Counted from the first letter of the stretch, positions 25,226-34,401 are shown. The stretch is DNA of 64,000 bases from an uncultured Oscillospiraceae bacterium (GCA_934589525.1 CAKTOB010000008.1:15089-79088); one strand, 5' to 3'. A program made the numbers and translations. The notes: generated by a model from the letters alone, not told the origin.

Positions 25226-25634
25226 ACGCTTCCGGAAGGCCCACGAAGAATCTTATGAGACGGCATTAGCGGAGATTCGCTCCGGCAGGAAAAGAAGTCA
25301 CTGGATCTGGTATATTTTCCCGCAGATACAGGGATTAGGGCACAGTGCGGTTGCTCAGTATTACGCTATTCAGAGCGCGGCAGAGGCGAAAGCCTACTGG
25401 AATGATCCTGTCCTTTCTGCACATCTGGTGGAGATTTCTTCTGAACTTTTGAAACAGGATGGAGCGGTGGAAGCCATTATGGGGTATCCCGACAATCTGA
25501 AACTGCGCTCTTGCATGACGCTTTTTTACTTAATCAGTGGAGAATCAATATTCAGACAGGTTTTGGACAAATTCTATGGCGGTTCTATGGATGATGAAAC
25601 GGAGAAAATTCTAAATAAACTGGAGGCAACATGA
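25194..25634 (+). CDS. DUF1810 family protein
   Basis: A 146-residue calpastatin-like DUF1810 protein with the signature WIWYIFPQIQGLGHSAVAQY near residues 37-56, then YWNDPVLSAHL and GYPDNLKLRSCMTLF. The family is now linked to NADAR-like chemistry by fold but has no settled role here. The start at ATG 25194 is set by AGGAGGGAAG. The longer upstream reading frame lies inside the PHP gene and is rejected. It overlaps the following lipoprotein gene by ATGA. Confidence 0.85.
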   Translation: MTVPAIELTLERFRKAHEESYETALAEIRSGRKRSHWIWYIFPQIQGLGHSAVAQYYAIQSAAEAKAYWNDPVLSAHLVEISSELLKQDGAVEAIMGYPDNLKLRSCMTLFYLISGESIFRQVLDKFYGGSMDDETEKILNKLEAT

Positions 25635-26761
25635 AAAAGAAGCGTCTTCTGATTCCGGGACTGCTTATCCTGGCAGCCCTGCTTTTCCCTGGCTGCGCCA
25701 AGACCGCCTCCCGGCCCCACGCCCACACCTGGGAAAACCGGAAATGCGTGAACTGCGGGGAAGAAAAAGAAATCCATCGGCTTGGGAACTGGGAATATGT
25801 CCTCTGGGAAGAGGAAGAAACCATGGAAATCGTATCCTTTCCGGAAACCGACGAGAAGGTATTCTTTCGTGATCTGCCGGAGAGGATTTCCAAAGTACGG
25901 ATTGGGGATGGGATTACGTCCATTCCGGCTTATGCTTTTGCGGGCTGTGAAACCCTTGTGGATGTAACACTTCCCCGGACGGTCCGCACCATTGGTAAGG
26001 GGGCCTTTGGTCAGTGCGTGAACCTGACGCAGATCAACATCCCGGAAGGAGTCACGTCTATTGGCGACAGTGCCTTCCTCATGTGCAGCAGTCTGACCCG
26101 GCTCACCATCCCGGACAGCGTCACATCCATAGAAGGCAATCCCTTTCGGCATCTGGCTGCGGAAATCCTGGTTTCCTCCGATAATCCCACATTTTCTGTG
26201 GTAGATGGGGTCGTTTTTAATAAGGATGGCACCCGGCTGATCGCCTGTCCCTGTAATAAGGCGGGGGCCTATGAGATCCCGCAAGGCGTTCTGGAAATCG
26301 GAACCCACGCCTTTGAAAATTGCAATGACCTGACGGCTGTGACCATACCGGAAAGCGTTGTCTCCATAGAGGGAAATCCCTTTGACTTTGCCCAGCTGGA
26401 GTTGAAGCTGGCTCCGGAGAATCCTGATTTTTCTCTTATAGACGGCGTACTGTTTGATAAAGCCGGCACCAAGCTGCTCGTCTACCCCTGCGGCAGACCG
26501 GGAGACACCTATGCGGTTCCGGAAGGAACGACGGAAATCGGAGCGTTCGCCTTTGCCGGATGTCAGCAGCTCTCCGAAGTGACGATTCCGGAGAGCGTCA
26601 CGGCGATTGAATCAGATTCCTTCTGGAACTGCGACAATCTACGGCTCTATGTTTGGGACGAGTCCTATGCCCAGCAATACGCCCGGGAGCGTCGCATGGA
26701 TTTCTTCTGCATTCTGCCGGATATGGGGCCTGTGATCGATGAGTCGGATGTGTTGGATTAA
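25631..26761 (+). CDS. Leucine-rich-repeat (BspA-type) surface lipoprotein
   Basis: A 376-residue protein with a lipoprotein signal (LLILAALLFPGC, Cys at about 22) and a short HTW-x-NRKCVNCGEE segment resembling a CxxC knuckle. From about residue 85 to 350 it carries BspA/LRR_5 repeats of about 23 residues. Examples are VTLPRTVRTIGKGAFGQC, INIPEGVTSIGDSAFLMC and VTIPESVVSIEGNPF. Such proteins bind host or microbial surfaces or act as scaffolds. It is coupled to DUF1810 by a 4-base overlap. The ordinary repeat array is interrupted twice by a DGVxFxKxGTxL hairpin-type unit. Confidence 0.88.
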   Translation: MKKKRLLIPGLLILAALLFPGCAKTASRPHAHTWENRKCVNCGEEKEIHRLGNWEYVLWEEEETMEIVSFPETDEKVFFRDLPERISKVRIGDGITSIPAYAFAGCETLVDVTLPRTVRTIGKGAFGQCVNLTQINIPEGVTSIGDSAFLMCSSLTRLTIPDSVTSIEGNPFRHLAAEILVSSDNPTFSVVDGVVFNKDGTRLIACPCNKAGAYEIPQGVLEIGTHAFENCNDLTAVTIPESVVSIEGNPFDFAQLELKLAPENPDFSLIDGVLFDKAGTKLLVYPCGRPGDTYAVPEGTTEIGAFAFAGCQQLSEVTIPESVTAIESDSFWNCDNLRLYVWDESYAQQYARERRMDFFCILPDMGPVIDESDVLD

Positions 26762-26813
26762 AGGATGGGGCAACGACGAGTACTACGAAGGGGACAGGAG
26801 CTGATGACGTTCT

Positions 26814-27653
26814 ATGAAAGAGAAGATAAAAAAGTGTCTGAACTTCATCGGCCTGCTGGCTGCGGTGGCGGTGTGCCTGTGTATGATCCTGCTGGAATTG
26901 GTATTTACGGTACAGGAATACGAAGCCTGGAAAGGCAGCTTCCACGCCTCTGTAAATCAGCTGTATGAGAATATGGATTTCTTCTTTGTCGGTGTATGCT
27001 GTTTGATTTTGTGCAGTGGTTTTTTCCTGCTTTCCGTAAGGGGAATCGTTCGCCTTTTCCGGAAATCGGAACGAGCACCCTCTCCCCTTTGGCGGCGGAG
27101 TCGGAATTACATGCTCTTCATTTCGCTCATCCTGGTTGCGGTATCAATGCTGTGGGACCGGGATGTTACTGCGAAGATGGATGCGATCATAGAGGAAGGA
27201 GAAGTCCCCATGGCCTATAGGCTGCACCTGCTTCATGACTGGCTATCAATCGTGCAGACGCTAACATTCTGGGGATTCCTGGTACCTTTGTATTCCTGGT
27301 CGAAAGACCAGAAGGCCGCCTGGGCGAAAATGACGGCTGAGAAAGCAAAAAATCCCCCGGCGGGAGATTTCGGAAAGGAAGGAAATACAATGGGTCTATT
27401 GGGGAAACTGTTCAAACGAAAAGATAGCAAAGACATTATGGAAAAGCCCCAAATTCCAAAAGTCCAGACTGCCGAGGATTCGCCGCTGACACGGTGGGAA
27501 ACGTACGGCAGGGGTGAACCTGTTGTCGCCCGCCACGTTGCAAATACAACCTGTGCGGACAAAACAGAACCACCCCCCGATATGCCATCCCGGCAGAAAA
27601 AACGTTACAAATCAGAAAGCAAACAGTCAAACAATTGTGGTATACTGTTATAA
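26814..27653 (+). CDS. Membrane protein of unknown function, hydrophilic tail
   Basis: A 279-residue protein with about four membrane helices: residues 11-31, 53-73, 97-113 and 143-162. A long hydrophilic, Lys/Pro-rich tail (about 165-279) follows. No family recognised. An internal ATG at 27390, preceded by AAGGAAGG, could start a separate 87-residue tail protein (MGLLGKLFKRKD). The layout of a membrane part followed by a sentence-like linker start suggests either a natural fusion or an internal start. It follows the LRR lipoprotein by 52 bases. Confidence 0.6.
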   Translation: MKEKIKKCLNFIGLLAAVAVCLCMILLELVFTVQEYEAWKGSFHASVNQLYENMDFFFVGVCCLILCSGFFLLSVRGIVRLFRKSERAPSPLWRRSRNYMLFISLILVAVSMLWDRDVTAKMDAIIEEGEVPMAYRLHLLHDWLSIVQTLTFWGFLVPLYSWSKDQKAAWAKMTAEKAKNPPAGDFGKEGNTMGLLGKLFKRKDSKDIMEKPQIPKVQTAEDSPLTRWETYGRGEPVVARHVANTTCADKTEPPPDMPSRQKKRYKSESKQSNNCGILL

Positions 27654-27747
27654 AAGAGGACAGGAGCCCGGGAGGCTGTGGGGATGGTTCTTGTTCCCGG
27701 GGTTGTCCCATTTTCGTGGGGGAACCCACAAGAACGGGGGTGCGGTG

Positions 27748-29280
27748 ATGGAAATGCAGGGGAAAAAACAAAGAGTATTTCTGACAGGCGCAACCGGCAA
27801 CATGGGGCTTGCCAGTCTGAAGGAGATGCTGAAGGATCGGGACAAGCAGGATGTTGTGATCCTTGTCAGGGATTCGGTGAAGAATCGGAAGATTCTGGCT
27901 GCCTTTCGGGGGGCGGCTGGGTTGGAGATCCGCTGGGGGGATCTAAATGATTATGACGCGGTGCTGGAGTGTGTCAGGGATGCGGACCTGATTTTGCACA
28001 TTGCGGCTCTTGTGTCTCCCGCGGCGGACTACCATCCGGAGCTTGCCATGAAGGTCAACTACGGCTCCACCAGAAATCTGATCCGGGCCATCTATGGGCT
28101 GGGGCAGCAGGAGCGGACGCGGCTGGTGTATATCGGCACAGTGGCGCAGACCGGTGACCGGATGCCGCCCATTCACTGGGGGCGGGTGGGCGATCCCATC
28201 AAGCCCAGTGTGTTTGACTATTATGCGGTGTCCAAGGTGGCGGCGGAACGGCTGGTCATCGAAAGCGGCCTTTCATACTGGGTTTCTCTGCGGCAGACCG
28301 GCATGACGGGGAAGGCCATGGCGGGTGTGGAGGATGCCATCATCTTCCACAACTGCCTGGACAATGTTCTGGAATACTGCTCGGACCGGGATTCCGCCCG
28401 GGCCATGAAAAATTTGTGCGCCTTCAACCGGGACGGCACCCTGGAGGAAGGCTTCTGGGGGCATATCTACAACATCGGCGGCGGTGAAAGCTGCCGGGTA
28501 AGCACCTATGAAATGTTCCGGAAACTGTTTGGTGCCATCGGCCTTACAGACCTGGACGATGTGTTCAACCCCAAGGAATTTGCCACCCGCAATTTTCACG
28601 GTCAATACTATTTAGACAGTGACAAACTGGAAGGGTACCTCCACTTCCGGCAGGACTCCATGGAGTATTTTTACCGCTGCTATCTGGAAAAGCTGGGGGC
28701 GTTGGCCAGGGTATCCAGGGGCTTGTGCCGCATTCCCGGGGGCCGGCGGCTGATGGGGGCGGTTCTGCGCAGACGCTTTGGCAAGTTGACACGGACGGAG
28801 CACGGCACTGTGCGCTTTATAAAGGACAATCTGGAAGACCATATTGATGCCTACTGGGGCAGCCGCGCAAAATGGGAGGCCCTGCCTGAAAAATGGTCCC
28901 GCATGACCCATTTTACCCAATGGGATAGGGTGGTGCCCATGGACCACGGTTATGATGAAACCAAGCCGGAAAGTCAGCTGACCCCGGCGGATATGGCCGG
29001 GGCCGCCGCCTTCCGCGGGGGCAGGCTGCTGAGCGAGAATATGAAAACCGGCGACTGGAAAACGCCCCTGGAATTTGAATGCGCCTTCGGCCACCGATTC
29101 AAGGCCAGCCCCCGGCTGGTGCTGGAGGGGGGCCACTGGTGCGACGAATGCGAGCGCAAAAGCTGGAACTACGGCAGCCGGGCCCGGGTAGACCCCTTCT
29201 TTGCCCAGGTATGGAATCCTCTTCACGACCCGGAGGAGCTGCGGGAATATCCCAAGAAGGTTTCGGAGCTGGATGTTTAA
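27748..29280 (+). CDS. NAD-dependent epimerase/dehydratase with C-terminal zinc-ribbon-like domain
   Basis: An extended short-chain dehydrogenase of 510 residues. A Rossmann loop TGATGNMG sits near residues 14-21, an IHIAALVSP strand follows near 87, and YYAVSK near 160 is the catalytic YxxxK. After about residue 330 it departs from ordinary epimerases. The C-terminal 90 residues contain ECAFGHRFKASPRLVLEGG, then HWCDECERKSW, that is C-x3-H and C-x2-C. This is close to the CxxGHxW-type ribbon (DUF4379-like) seen in nuclease-associated proteins. Start at ATG 27748 behind GGGGG. Substrate unknown. Confidence 0.78.
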   Translation: MEMQGKKQRVFLTGATGNMGLASLKEMLKDRDKQDVVILVRDSVKNRKILAAFRGAAGLEIRWGDLNDYDAVLECVRDADLILHIAALVSPAADYHPELAMKVNYGSTRNLIRAIYGLGQQERTRLVYIGTVAQTGDRMPPIHWGRVGDPIKPSVFDYYAVSKVAAERLVIESGLSYWVSLRQTGMTGKAMAGVEDAIIFHNCLDNVLEYCSDRDSARAMKNLCAFNRDGTLEEGFWGHIYNIGGGESCRVSTYEMFRKLFGAIGLTDLDDVFNPKEFATRNFHGQYYLDSDKLEGYLHFRQDSMEYFYRCYLEKLGALARVSRGLCRIPGGRRLMGAVLRRRFGKLTRTEHGTVRFIKDNLEDHIDAYWGSRAKWEALPEKWSRMTHFTQWDRVVPMDHGYDETKPESQLTPADMAGAAAFRGGRLLSENMKTGDWKTPLEFECAFGHRFKASPRLVLEGGHWCDECERKSWNYGSRARVDPFFAQVWNPLHDPEELREYPKKVSELDV

Positions 29281-29398
29281 GGCCCGGGCAAAAGACCCGC
29301 CGGGGCAGTCCATGATGTTTTCGGGAAATAAAACTTGAAAAAACTCTGCGAAGGGATTACTATAAGAAAAAGACAGAAAAAGAAAGAAGAGGACCTTT

Positions 29399-30037
29399 AT
29401 GAGCGGATTGTTTTCTCTGGATTCCCGGTTTATGCGTTATATGGGCCGTCTGGCGGACCTGATGGTGCTGAATCTGCTGTTTTTACTGACCAGCCTCCCC
29501 ATTGTGACCGTGGGGGCCTCCCTGACGGCGCTGTATGCGGTGTGCTTCCGGCTGGGGACGGAGGAGGAGGGCTCTGTGATCCGGGATTATTTCCGGGCTT
29601 TTCGGGCAAATTTCCTCCAGGCCACGGGGCTGTGGCTGCTGGAAATACTGCTGGTGGGCAGCTCCTTCCTGTGCGCAGTCCGGATTGGTGCCATGGGCGG
29701 CGGGGCGTATTATCTGACGGTGGTATTCATAGGGCTTTGTACCCTGGCGGTGCTGGTGTTCTCCTATGCCTTCCCGCTGGTCAGTCGGTTTGAAAACAGC
29801 ATGGTGGCGGAGCTGTGCAACGCCTTTTTGCTGTGCATCGGGTATTTGCCCAGGTCTATTGTGATGGGGGCCCTGAATATCTTCCCGTTTTTTCTGCTGT
29901 TTACCGATTTGTATCTGTTTTTGAAGATCTCCTTTTTGTGGGTGATCCTGTGGTTTTCCACAGTTTGCTACATCAACTGTCAATTGCTGAAAAAAGTCTT
30001 TGCGCCTTATTTAGGGGCGGAAGAGAACCCATTATAA
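29399..30037 (+). CDS. DUF624 (YesL-like) membrane protein
   Basis: A 212-residue protein with five or six hydrophobic helices and the N-terminal pattern DLMVLNLLFLLTSLPIVTVG, then ASLTALYAVCFRL, typical of YesL/DUF624. These often sit beside carbohydrate ABC transporters and two-component systems. No such partners are visible here. The ATG at 29399 follows GAAGAGGACC. Ends at a strong bidirectional terminator. Confidence 0.85.
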   Translation: MSGLFSLDSRFMRYMGRLADLMVLNLLFLLTSLPIVTVGASLTALYAVCFRLGTEEEGSVIRDYFRAFRANFLQATGLWLLEILLVGSSFLCAVRIGAMGGGAYYLTVVFIGLCTLAVLVFSYAFPLVSRFENSMVAELCNAFLLCIGYLPRSIVMGALNIFPFFLLFTDLYLFLKISFLWVILWFSTVCYINCQLLKKVFAPYLGAEENPL

Positions 30038-30043
30038 AACGCT

Positions 30044-30086
30044 GCCCTCTATGATGTTCGGATGTCATCATAGAGGGCTGTTTTTT
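30044..30086. terminator. Bidirectional terminator
   Basis: Twelve-bp stem GCCCTCTATGAT/ATCATAGAGGGC with an 11-base loop and TTTTTT. It separates the convergent DUF624 and UvrA2-like genes. Confidence 0.9.
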
Positions 30087-32568
30087 ATAGGAATCTTCCC
30101 GTAATGCTGTTTTTGTTTTCCCTGATCTCCCCGGGGGTTCCCGTGGCGACGATTCGGCCGCCGTATTCGCCGCCGCCGGGGCCCATATCGATGATGTAGT
30201 CTGCATTATGGATCACGTCCAGGTCGTGCTCAATGACAACGACGGTGGCCCCCCGGTCCAGCAGGGTCTGGAATACCCCCAGCAGCACCCGTACATCCAG
30301 GGGGTGCAGGCCGATGGAGGGCTCGTCAAAGACGAACACGGAATCCTCCTGGGTTTTTCCGATTTCGCTGGCCAGCTTCAGCCGCTGGGCCTCGCCGCCG
30401 GAGAGCCCCGGTGTCTCCTCTCCTAAAGTCAGATAGCCCAGGCCAAGCTGCTTTAGAATGGCCAGCTTCTGGCTGACGGTTTTCATGCCCTTGCAGAAGG
30501 CCATGGCGGTGTTTACATCCATGTCCATCAGCTCCGGCAGGGAGGCCTTTGCGCCCTCCGGACCTTCAAGCCGGATTCCATAGGCCTCCCGGCGGTAGCG
30601 GGAGCCTTTGCAATCCGGGCAGGGAATATCCACATCCGGCAGGAACTGCACATCCAGGCTCACCACACCGGTGCCGTCGCAGCCGGGGCAGCGGAGGGAG
30701 CCGGTATTGTAGGAAAAGTCACCGGCTTTGTATCCCTGCTTTTTGGCATCGGGGGACTTGGCATAGAGCTTTCGAAGCTCATCGTGGACACCGGCGTAGG
30801 TCGCCACGGTGGAGCGGACATTGATGCCGATGGGGGTGGCATCAATGAGCTTTACATGGGCGATCCCCTGGGCCTCCACCTTCCGGATATGGGCGGGTAG
30901 GGTGCCGCCGCTGATGCTACTTTCCAGGGCGGGGATCAGGCTCTCCAGCACCATGGTGGTCTTGCCGGAGCCGGAAACCCCGGTGACCACGGTCAGCCGC
31001 CCCTTGGGGATCTGCACGTCCAAAGGCTTTACGGTATGGATCTGGTCGGTGGAAAGAGAAATGGTGCCCTTGTCAAAGAGCAGGTCTTTGGGGGCGCGGT
31101 CCCGGAGCCTGGTCTCGGCGGTTCCGGAGAGGAAGGGGCCGATTTGGGAGACGGCGTTCTTTTCAATGGCGGGAATGCTGCCCTGGGCGATGACATGGCC
31201 GCCCTTGGCCCCGGCCTCCGGCCCCATTTCAATGATCCAGTCCGCCTCTTTCAAAATCTGGGTGTCGTGGTCCACCAGAATGACGGAGTTGCCGTCGGCT
31301 ACCAGGTCCTGCATCACCCCGGTGAGGCCCAGGATGTTGGAGGGGTGCAGGCCGATGGAGGGCTCGTCCAGCACATACAGAACGCCCGTGGTGCGGTTGC
31401 GGACCGCCCGGGCCAACTGCATCCGCTGGCGCTCGCCGGTGGAGAGGGTGGAGGCGGCCCGGTCCAGGGTCAGGTACCCCAGACCTAAGTCCATGAGCCG
31501 TTTTGCGGTGCTCTGGAAGGCCTCGCAGATGCTCCGGGCCATGGGGCCCATTTCTTCCGGCAGACTTTCCGGCACCCCTTGCACCCAGTCTACCAATTGA
31601 GAGAGGGTCATGGCGCAGGCCCGGTCCAGGGAGATCCCCCGGAGCCGGGGCCTCCTGGCGGCTTCCGACAGCCGGGTGCCGTGGCAATCCGGGCAAGTTT
31701 CCTCTTTCAGAAATTTTTCCACCCGCTTCATGCCCTTTTCGTCCTTGACCTTAGAAAGTGCGTTTTCCACGGTGTAGACGGCGTTAAAATAGGTGAAGTC
31801 CAGCTCCGCAAAGTCGTTGGAGTCGGATTTTTTGGGCCGGTAGAGAATGTGCTTTTTTTCGGCCGGGCCATGGAATACGATTTCTTTTTCCCGCTCCGTC
31901 AGCTCCCGGAAGGGCACGTCCGTCCGCACCCCCATTTGTCGGCAGATGTCCGTCATCAGCGACCACATGAGGCTATTCCAGGGGGCCACGGCACCCTGGT
32001 CAATGGTCAGAGAGTCGTCCGGCACCAGGGTGCTCAGGTCCACGGCCCGGACGATGCCGGTACCGCCGCACTTCTGGCAGGCCCCCTGGGAGTTGAAGGC
32101 CAGCTCCTCCGCCGAGGGGGCATAGAACCTTGCGCCGCACTCCGGGCAAACAAGCTCCTTCCCCGCGGCCACCGCCAGAGTCGGAGGGAGGTAATGCCCG
32201 TTGGGGCAGCAGTGGCTGGAAAGCCGGGAGAACAGGAGCCGCAGGCTGTTCAGCAGCTCCGTTCCCGTGCCGAAGGTGCTGCGGATGCCCGGCACACCGG
32301 GGCGCTGGTGCAGCGCCAGGGCGGCGGGGACATACAGCGCCTCCTCCACACTGGCCTTGGAGGCCTGGGTCATGCGGCGGCGGGTATAGGTGGAGAGGGC
32401 CTCCAGATACCGCCGGGAGCCCTCGGCATACAGCACCCCCAGAGCCAGGGAGGACTTGCCGGAGCCGGATACCCCCGCAATGCCCACGATTTTCCCCAGG
32501 GGGATGTCTACATCAATATTCTTCAGATTGTGGACCTTGGCCCCACGAATCAGCATTTTTTCGATCAT
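30085..32568 (-). CDS. UvrA-family ATPase (UvrA2/drug-resistance type)
   Basis: An 827-residue double ABC ATPase of the UvrA family, shorter than canonical UvrA (about 940). Both Walker A motifs are present (GVSGSGKSS near residue 34, GVSGSGKTT near 480). Both signature motifs are present too (LSTGERQR and LSGGEAQRL), as are zinc-binding CxxC pairs (CPECGARF, CQKCGGTG, CPDCHGTR, CPGCDGTG, CPDCKGSR). The reduced insertion region between the first Walker A and its signature suggests the UvrA2 class, implicated in tolerance of DNA-intercalating drugs. GGAG before ATG 32568 decides the start. No uvrB or uvrC is nearby. Confidence 0.9.
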   Translation of the reverse strand: MIEKMLIRGAKVHNLKNIDVDIPLGKIVGIAGVSGSGKSSLALGVLYAEGSRRYLEALSTYTRRRMTQASKASVEEALYVPAALALHQRPGVPGIRSTFGTGTELLNSLRLLFSRLSSHCCPNGHYLPPTLAVAAGKELVCPECGARFYAPSAEELAFNSQGACQKCGGTGIVRAVDLSTLVPDDSLTIDQGAVAPWNSLMWSLMTDICRQMGVRTDVPFRELTEREKEIVFHGPAEKKHILYRPKKSDSNDFAELDFTYFNAVYTVENALSKVKDEKGMKRVEKFLKEETCPDCHGTRLSEAARRPRLRGISLDRACAMTLSQLVDWVQGVPESLPEEMGPMARSICEAFQSTAKRLMDLGLGYLTLDRAASTLSTGERQRMQLARAVRNRTTGVLYVLDEPSIGLHPSNILGLTGVMQDLVADGNSVILVDHDTQILKEADWIIEMGPEAGAKGGHVIAQGSIPAIEKNAVSQIGPFLSGTAETRLRDRAPKDLLFDKGTISLSTDQIHTVKPLDVQIPKGRLTVVTGVSGSGKTTMVLESLIPALESSISGGTLPAHIRKVEAQGIAHVKLIDATPIGINVRSTVATYAGVHDELRKLYAKSPDAKKQGYKAGDFSYNTGSLRCPGCDGTGVVSLDVQFLPDVDIPCPDCKGSRYRREAYGIRLEGPEGAKASLPELMDMDVNTAMAFCKGMKTVSQKLAILKQLGLGYLTLGEETPGLSGGEAQRLKLASEIGKTQEDSVFVFDEPSIGLHPLDVRVLLGVFQTLLDRGATVVVIEHDLDVIHNADYIIDMGPGGGEYGGRIVATGTPGEIRENKNSITGRFL

Positions 32569-32642
32569 TGTTCTTGCTCCATGTTTTGTTGTTAAAGGCC
32601 CGCTTCGGCCCCTTTTTGGCCCCAAAGCGGTGCTTTTACCTC

Positions 32643-32671
32643 ATCATACTCACGTCCTTTGCGTTTGTCAA
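32643..32671 (-). promoter_or_regulatory. Promoter of the UvrA2-like gene
   Basis: Minus strand TTGACA, 17 bases, TATGAT. The leader of about 70 bases is GC-rich with a CCGCTTCGGCCCC run. Confidence 0.65.
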
Positions 32672-32760
32672 TCCTTCATAACAAACGGATCGATCGCTGA
32701 AAACCTCCTGCCGACCGACGCTCAAGGCCTCTGCTTCTCAGGTTCCGTGAAAAATCGCTC

Positions 32761-32788
32761 TTGATATTCCAAAATGCAGGAATATAAT
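32761..32788 (+). promoter_or_regulatory. Promoter of the 76-residue YoaP-like ORF
   Basis: TTGATA, 16 bases, TATAAT, followed after 40 bases by GAAGGATG and ATG 32838. The 269-base gap 32569-32837 holds this promoter and the oppositely directed UvrA2 promoter, and no other gene. Confidence 0.6.
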
Positions 32789-32837
32789 AAAAAGAAACCT
32801 ATACCCCCCAGACCGATTTTAAGAAGGATGACGCACC

Positions 32838-33068
32838 ATGAACTATATCCACATCACCAAAGAAAACATCGACCTTGAGCACATCTGCTGCGCCATGTCC
32901 GGCAAGCAGAGTATGGCCAAGAAGGTCTCGGCTCCCGTGACCACTTATGCTTTGTTCCGGGACGGACAGTTCCTCACCCAGGGCATTCTCTCCGACAAAA
33001 AATTCCTGATGCTGGCTGATGTTTCCGACTCCGTGGCAGGAAACAAGCAAAACGCAACCGGCGGCTAA
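32838..33068 (+). CDS. Shrunken YoaP-like protein (acetyltransferase domain missing)
   Basis: A 76-residue ORF made of two pieces that normally sit at opposite ends of YoaP-like GNAT acetyltransferases. The start ITKENIDLEHICCAMSGKQ matches the usual N-terminus. Residues from about 29 on (SAPVTTYALFRDGQFLTQGILSDKKFLML) match the C-terminal domain that follows the acetyltransferase fold. About 170 residues in between are absent, yet the frame is intact, and the gene has a promoter and a GAAGGA ribosome site. It could be a functional minimal protein or a neat in-frame deletion. Family recognition is from memory. Confidence 0.6.
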   Translation: MNYIHITKENIDLEHICCAMSGKQSMAKKVSAPVTTYALFRDGQFLTQGILSDKKFLMLADVSDSVAGNKQNATGG

Positions 33069-33148
33069 CGGCATGTAAAGCCCGCTTGGTAGATAGCAAC
33101 CGCCCAAAATGGTATCATCAGGGCATCCAAACAGAAAGGGGGATCTTT

Positions 33149-34147
33149 ATGATCCTGGCAGACAAAATCACAGAAGAACGAAAAAAGAACGGGTGGTCCC
33201 AGGAGGAGCTGGCGGAGAAGCTGGGGGTTTCCAGACAGTCCGTATCCAAATGGGAGAGCGCCGGTTCCGTACCGGACCTGCAAAAGGTCATTCAGCTGGC
33301 GGAGCTTTTTGGAGTGAGTACGGATTACTTGTTGAAGGATGCTCTGGGACAGGAGAGCCGGGGCATGGGGACCGGAAACGACCCGGAGAGCACCCTGCAC
33401 CAGGTCTCTATGGAGGAAGCCAACGCGTTTCTGAACATCAAGAAAGAGGCCGCTCCAATCATTGCCAACGCCACGGCCCTGTGCATTCTCAGCCCTATTC
33501 TGCTGATTCTGCTGTTGGCCTTTTCCGAAAACAGGCTGCTGCCCATCACCTGGGGCATGGCTCTGGGGATCGGGTGTACGGTGCTGTTTATCTTTGTGGC
33601 CATTGCCGTGTTCCTGTTCATCACCTGTGGCATCCGCATGAGCCGCCTGGAACAATTGGAGCGGGAACCCTTTGAAACCGAGTATGGCGTTACGGGAATG
33701 GTCCGGGAAAAGAGCAGTGGCTTTGAGGAGCACTTTTCCCGGGGAATTGCTCTGGGCGTTGTGCTGTGCATCGTGTCTGTGATCCCGCTTCTCATTGTCG
33801 GAACCATGAACCCACCGGAGGGCGGCATTTGCGTGATGGTGTGTGTGGCGGTGCTGCTGGCGCTGGTAGCTCTGGGGGTCAATTTGATCATCCGGGTCGT
33901 CATCGTCAAGGGCAGCTTCGATGCCCTTTTGCAGGAAGGGGAGTATACCCAAAAGGAAAAACGGGCGAAGAAAAAACTGGATACCTTTTCCGGTGCGTAT
34001 TGGTGTCTGGCCACCGCGATTTACTTAGGCTGGAGCTTCTGGACCATGCGCTGGGACTTTACCTGGCTGGTCTGGCCGGTAGCCGGGGTGCTCTTTGCGG
34101 CGGTATCCGGCATTGCGCGAATGTTCCTGAAGGTGGACGGGGAGTAA
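33149..34147 (+). CDS. XRE-family regulator with C-terminal membrane domain
   Basis: The 332-residue protein has a Cro/C1 HTH at residues 1-62 (EERKKNGWSQEELAEKLGVS, then RQSVSKWESAGSVPDLQKVI). After a hydrophilic linker it has five or six hydrophobic helices from about 108 onwards. Membrane-bound XRE regulators of this design are common in Clostridia and often sense membrane stress or antibiotics. AAAGGGGG before ATG 33149. Targets unknown. The 254-base gap to purF after it contains the purF promoter and leader. Confidence 0.85.
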   Translation: MILADKITEERKKNGWSQEELAEKLGVSRQSVSKWESAGSVPDLQKVIQLAELFGVSTDYLLKDALGQESRGMGTGNDPESTLHQVSMEEANAFLNIKKEAAPIIANATALCILSPILLILLLAFSENRLLPITWGMALGIGCTVLFIFVAIAVFLFITCGIRMSRLEQLEREPFETEYGVTGMVREKSSGFEEHFSRGIALGVVLCIVSVIPLLIVGTMNPPEGGICVMVCVAVLLALVALGVNLIIRVVIVKGSFDALLQEGEYTQKEKRAKKKLDTFSGAYWCLATAIYLGWSFWTMRWDFTWLVWPVAGVLFAAVSGIARMFLKVDGE

Positions 34148-34287
34148 ATGCTGTAAACGCTTCCCGATGTGGCGGCGGATGCTGCGGTCACAGTTGAGAA
34201 CCCCCGTCGAAATATCCAATTGGCGGGGAAGGGAAAAAGGCAGGTCTGCTTATTTTTACAGAAATTGGACCGCAGCCCATCCCGGGT

Positions 34288-34316
34288 TTGACATGGGCCG
34301 GGAATCGTGGTAGAAT
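34288..34316 (+). promoter_or_regulatory. purF-carA-carB promoter
   Basis: TTGACA, 17 bases, TAGAAT. Transcription should begin near 34323, immediately before the hexaloop hairpin. Confidence 0.8.
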
Positions 34317-34323
34317 CACCGGG

Positions 34324-34384
34324 AAAAGCAAGGACGCTTATTTGGGCGGAGAATTCTCTCCGCCTGAATAGGCGTTCTTTTTTT
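34324..34384 (+). promoter_or_regulatory. purF leader: ANTAR-type antitermination element
   Basis: A short hairpin AAGC-AAGGAC-GCTT (34326-34339) has a six-base loop with A at position 1 and G at position 4, the ANTAR recognition pattern. A strong hairpin GGCGGAGA/TCTCCGCC follows (34345-34364). An alternative long terminator pairs GGACGCTTATT with AATAGGCGTTC around that hairpin and ends in seven Ts (34378-34384). The two structures share the hexaloop hairpin bases, so binding of the loop by an ANTAR protein would stop terminator formation. Confidence 0.72.
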
Positions 34385-34401
34385 GCGTAAAGGGGGAGCC
34401 T

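Noticed and set aside
34324..34384. Purine riboswitch or PyrR-type attenuator before purF
   Set aside because: No three-way junction of the purine aptamer and no PyrR anti-antiterminator consensus is visible. The same hexaloop/terminator design precedes asnB, glnA and glnN, so ANTAR control fits better.
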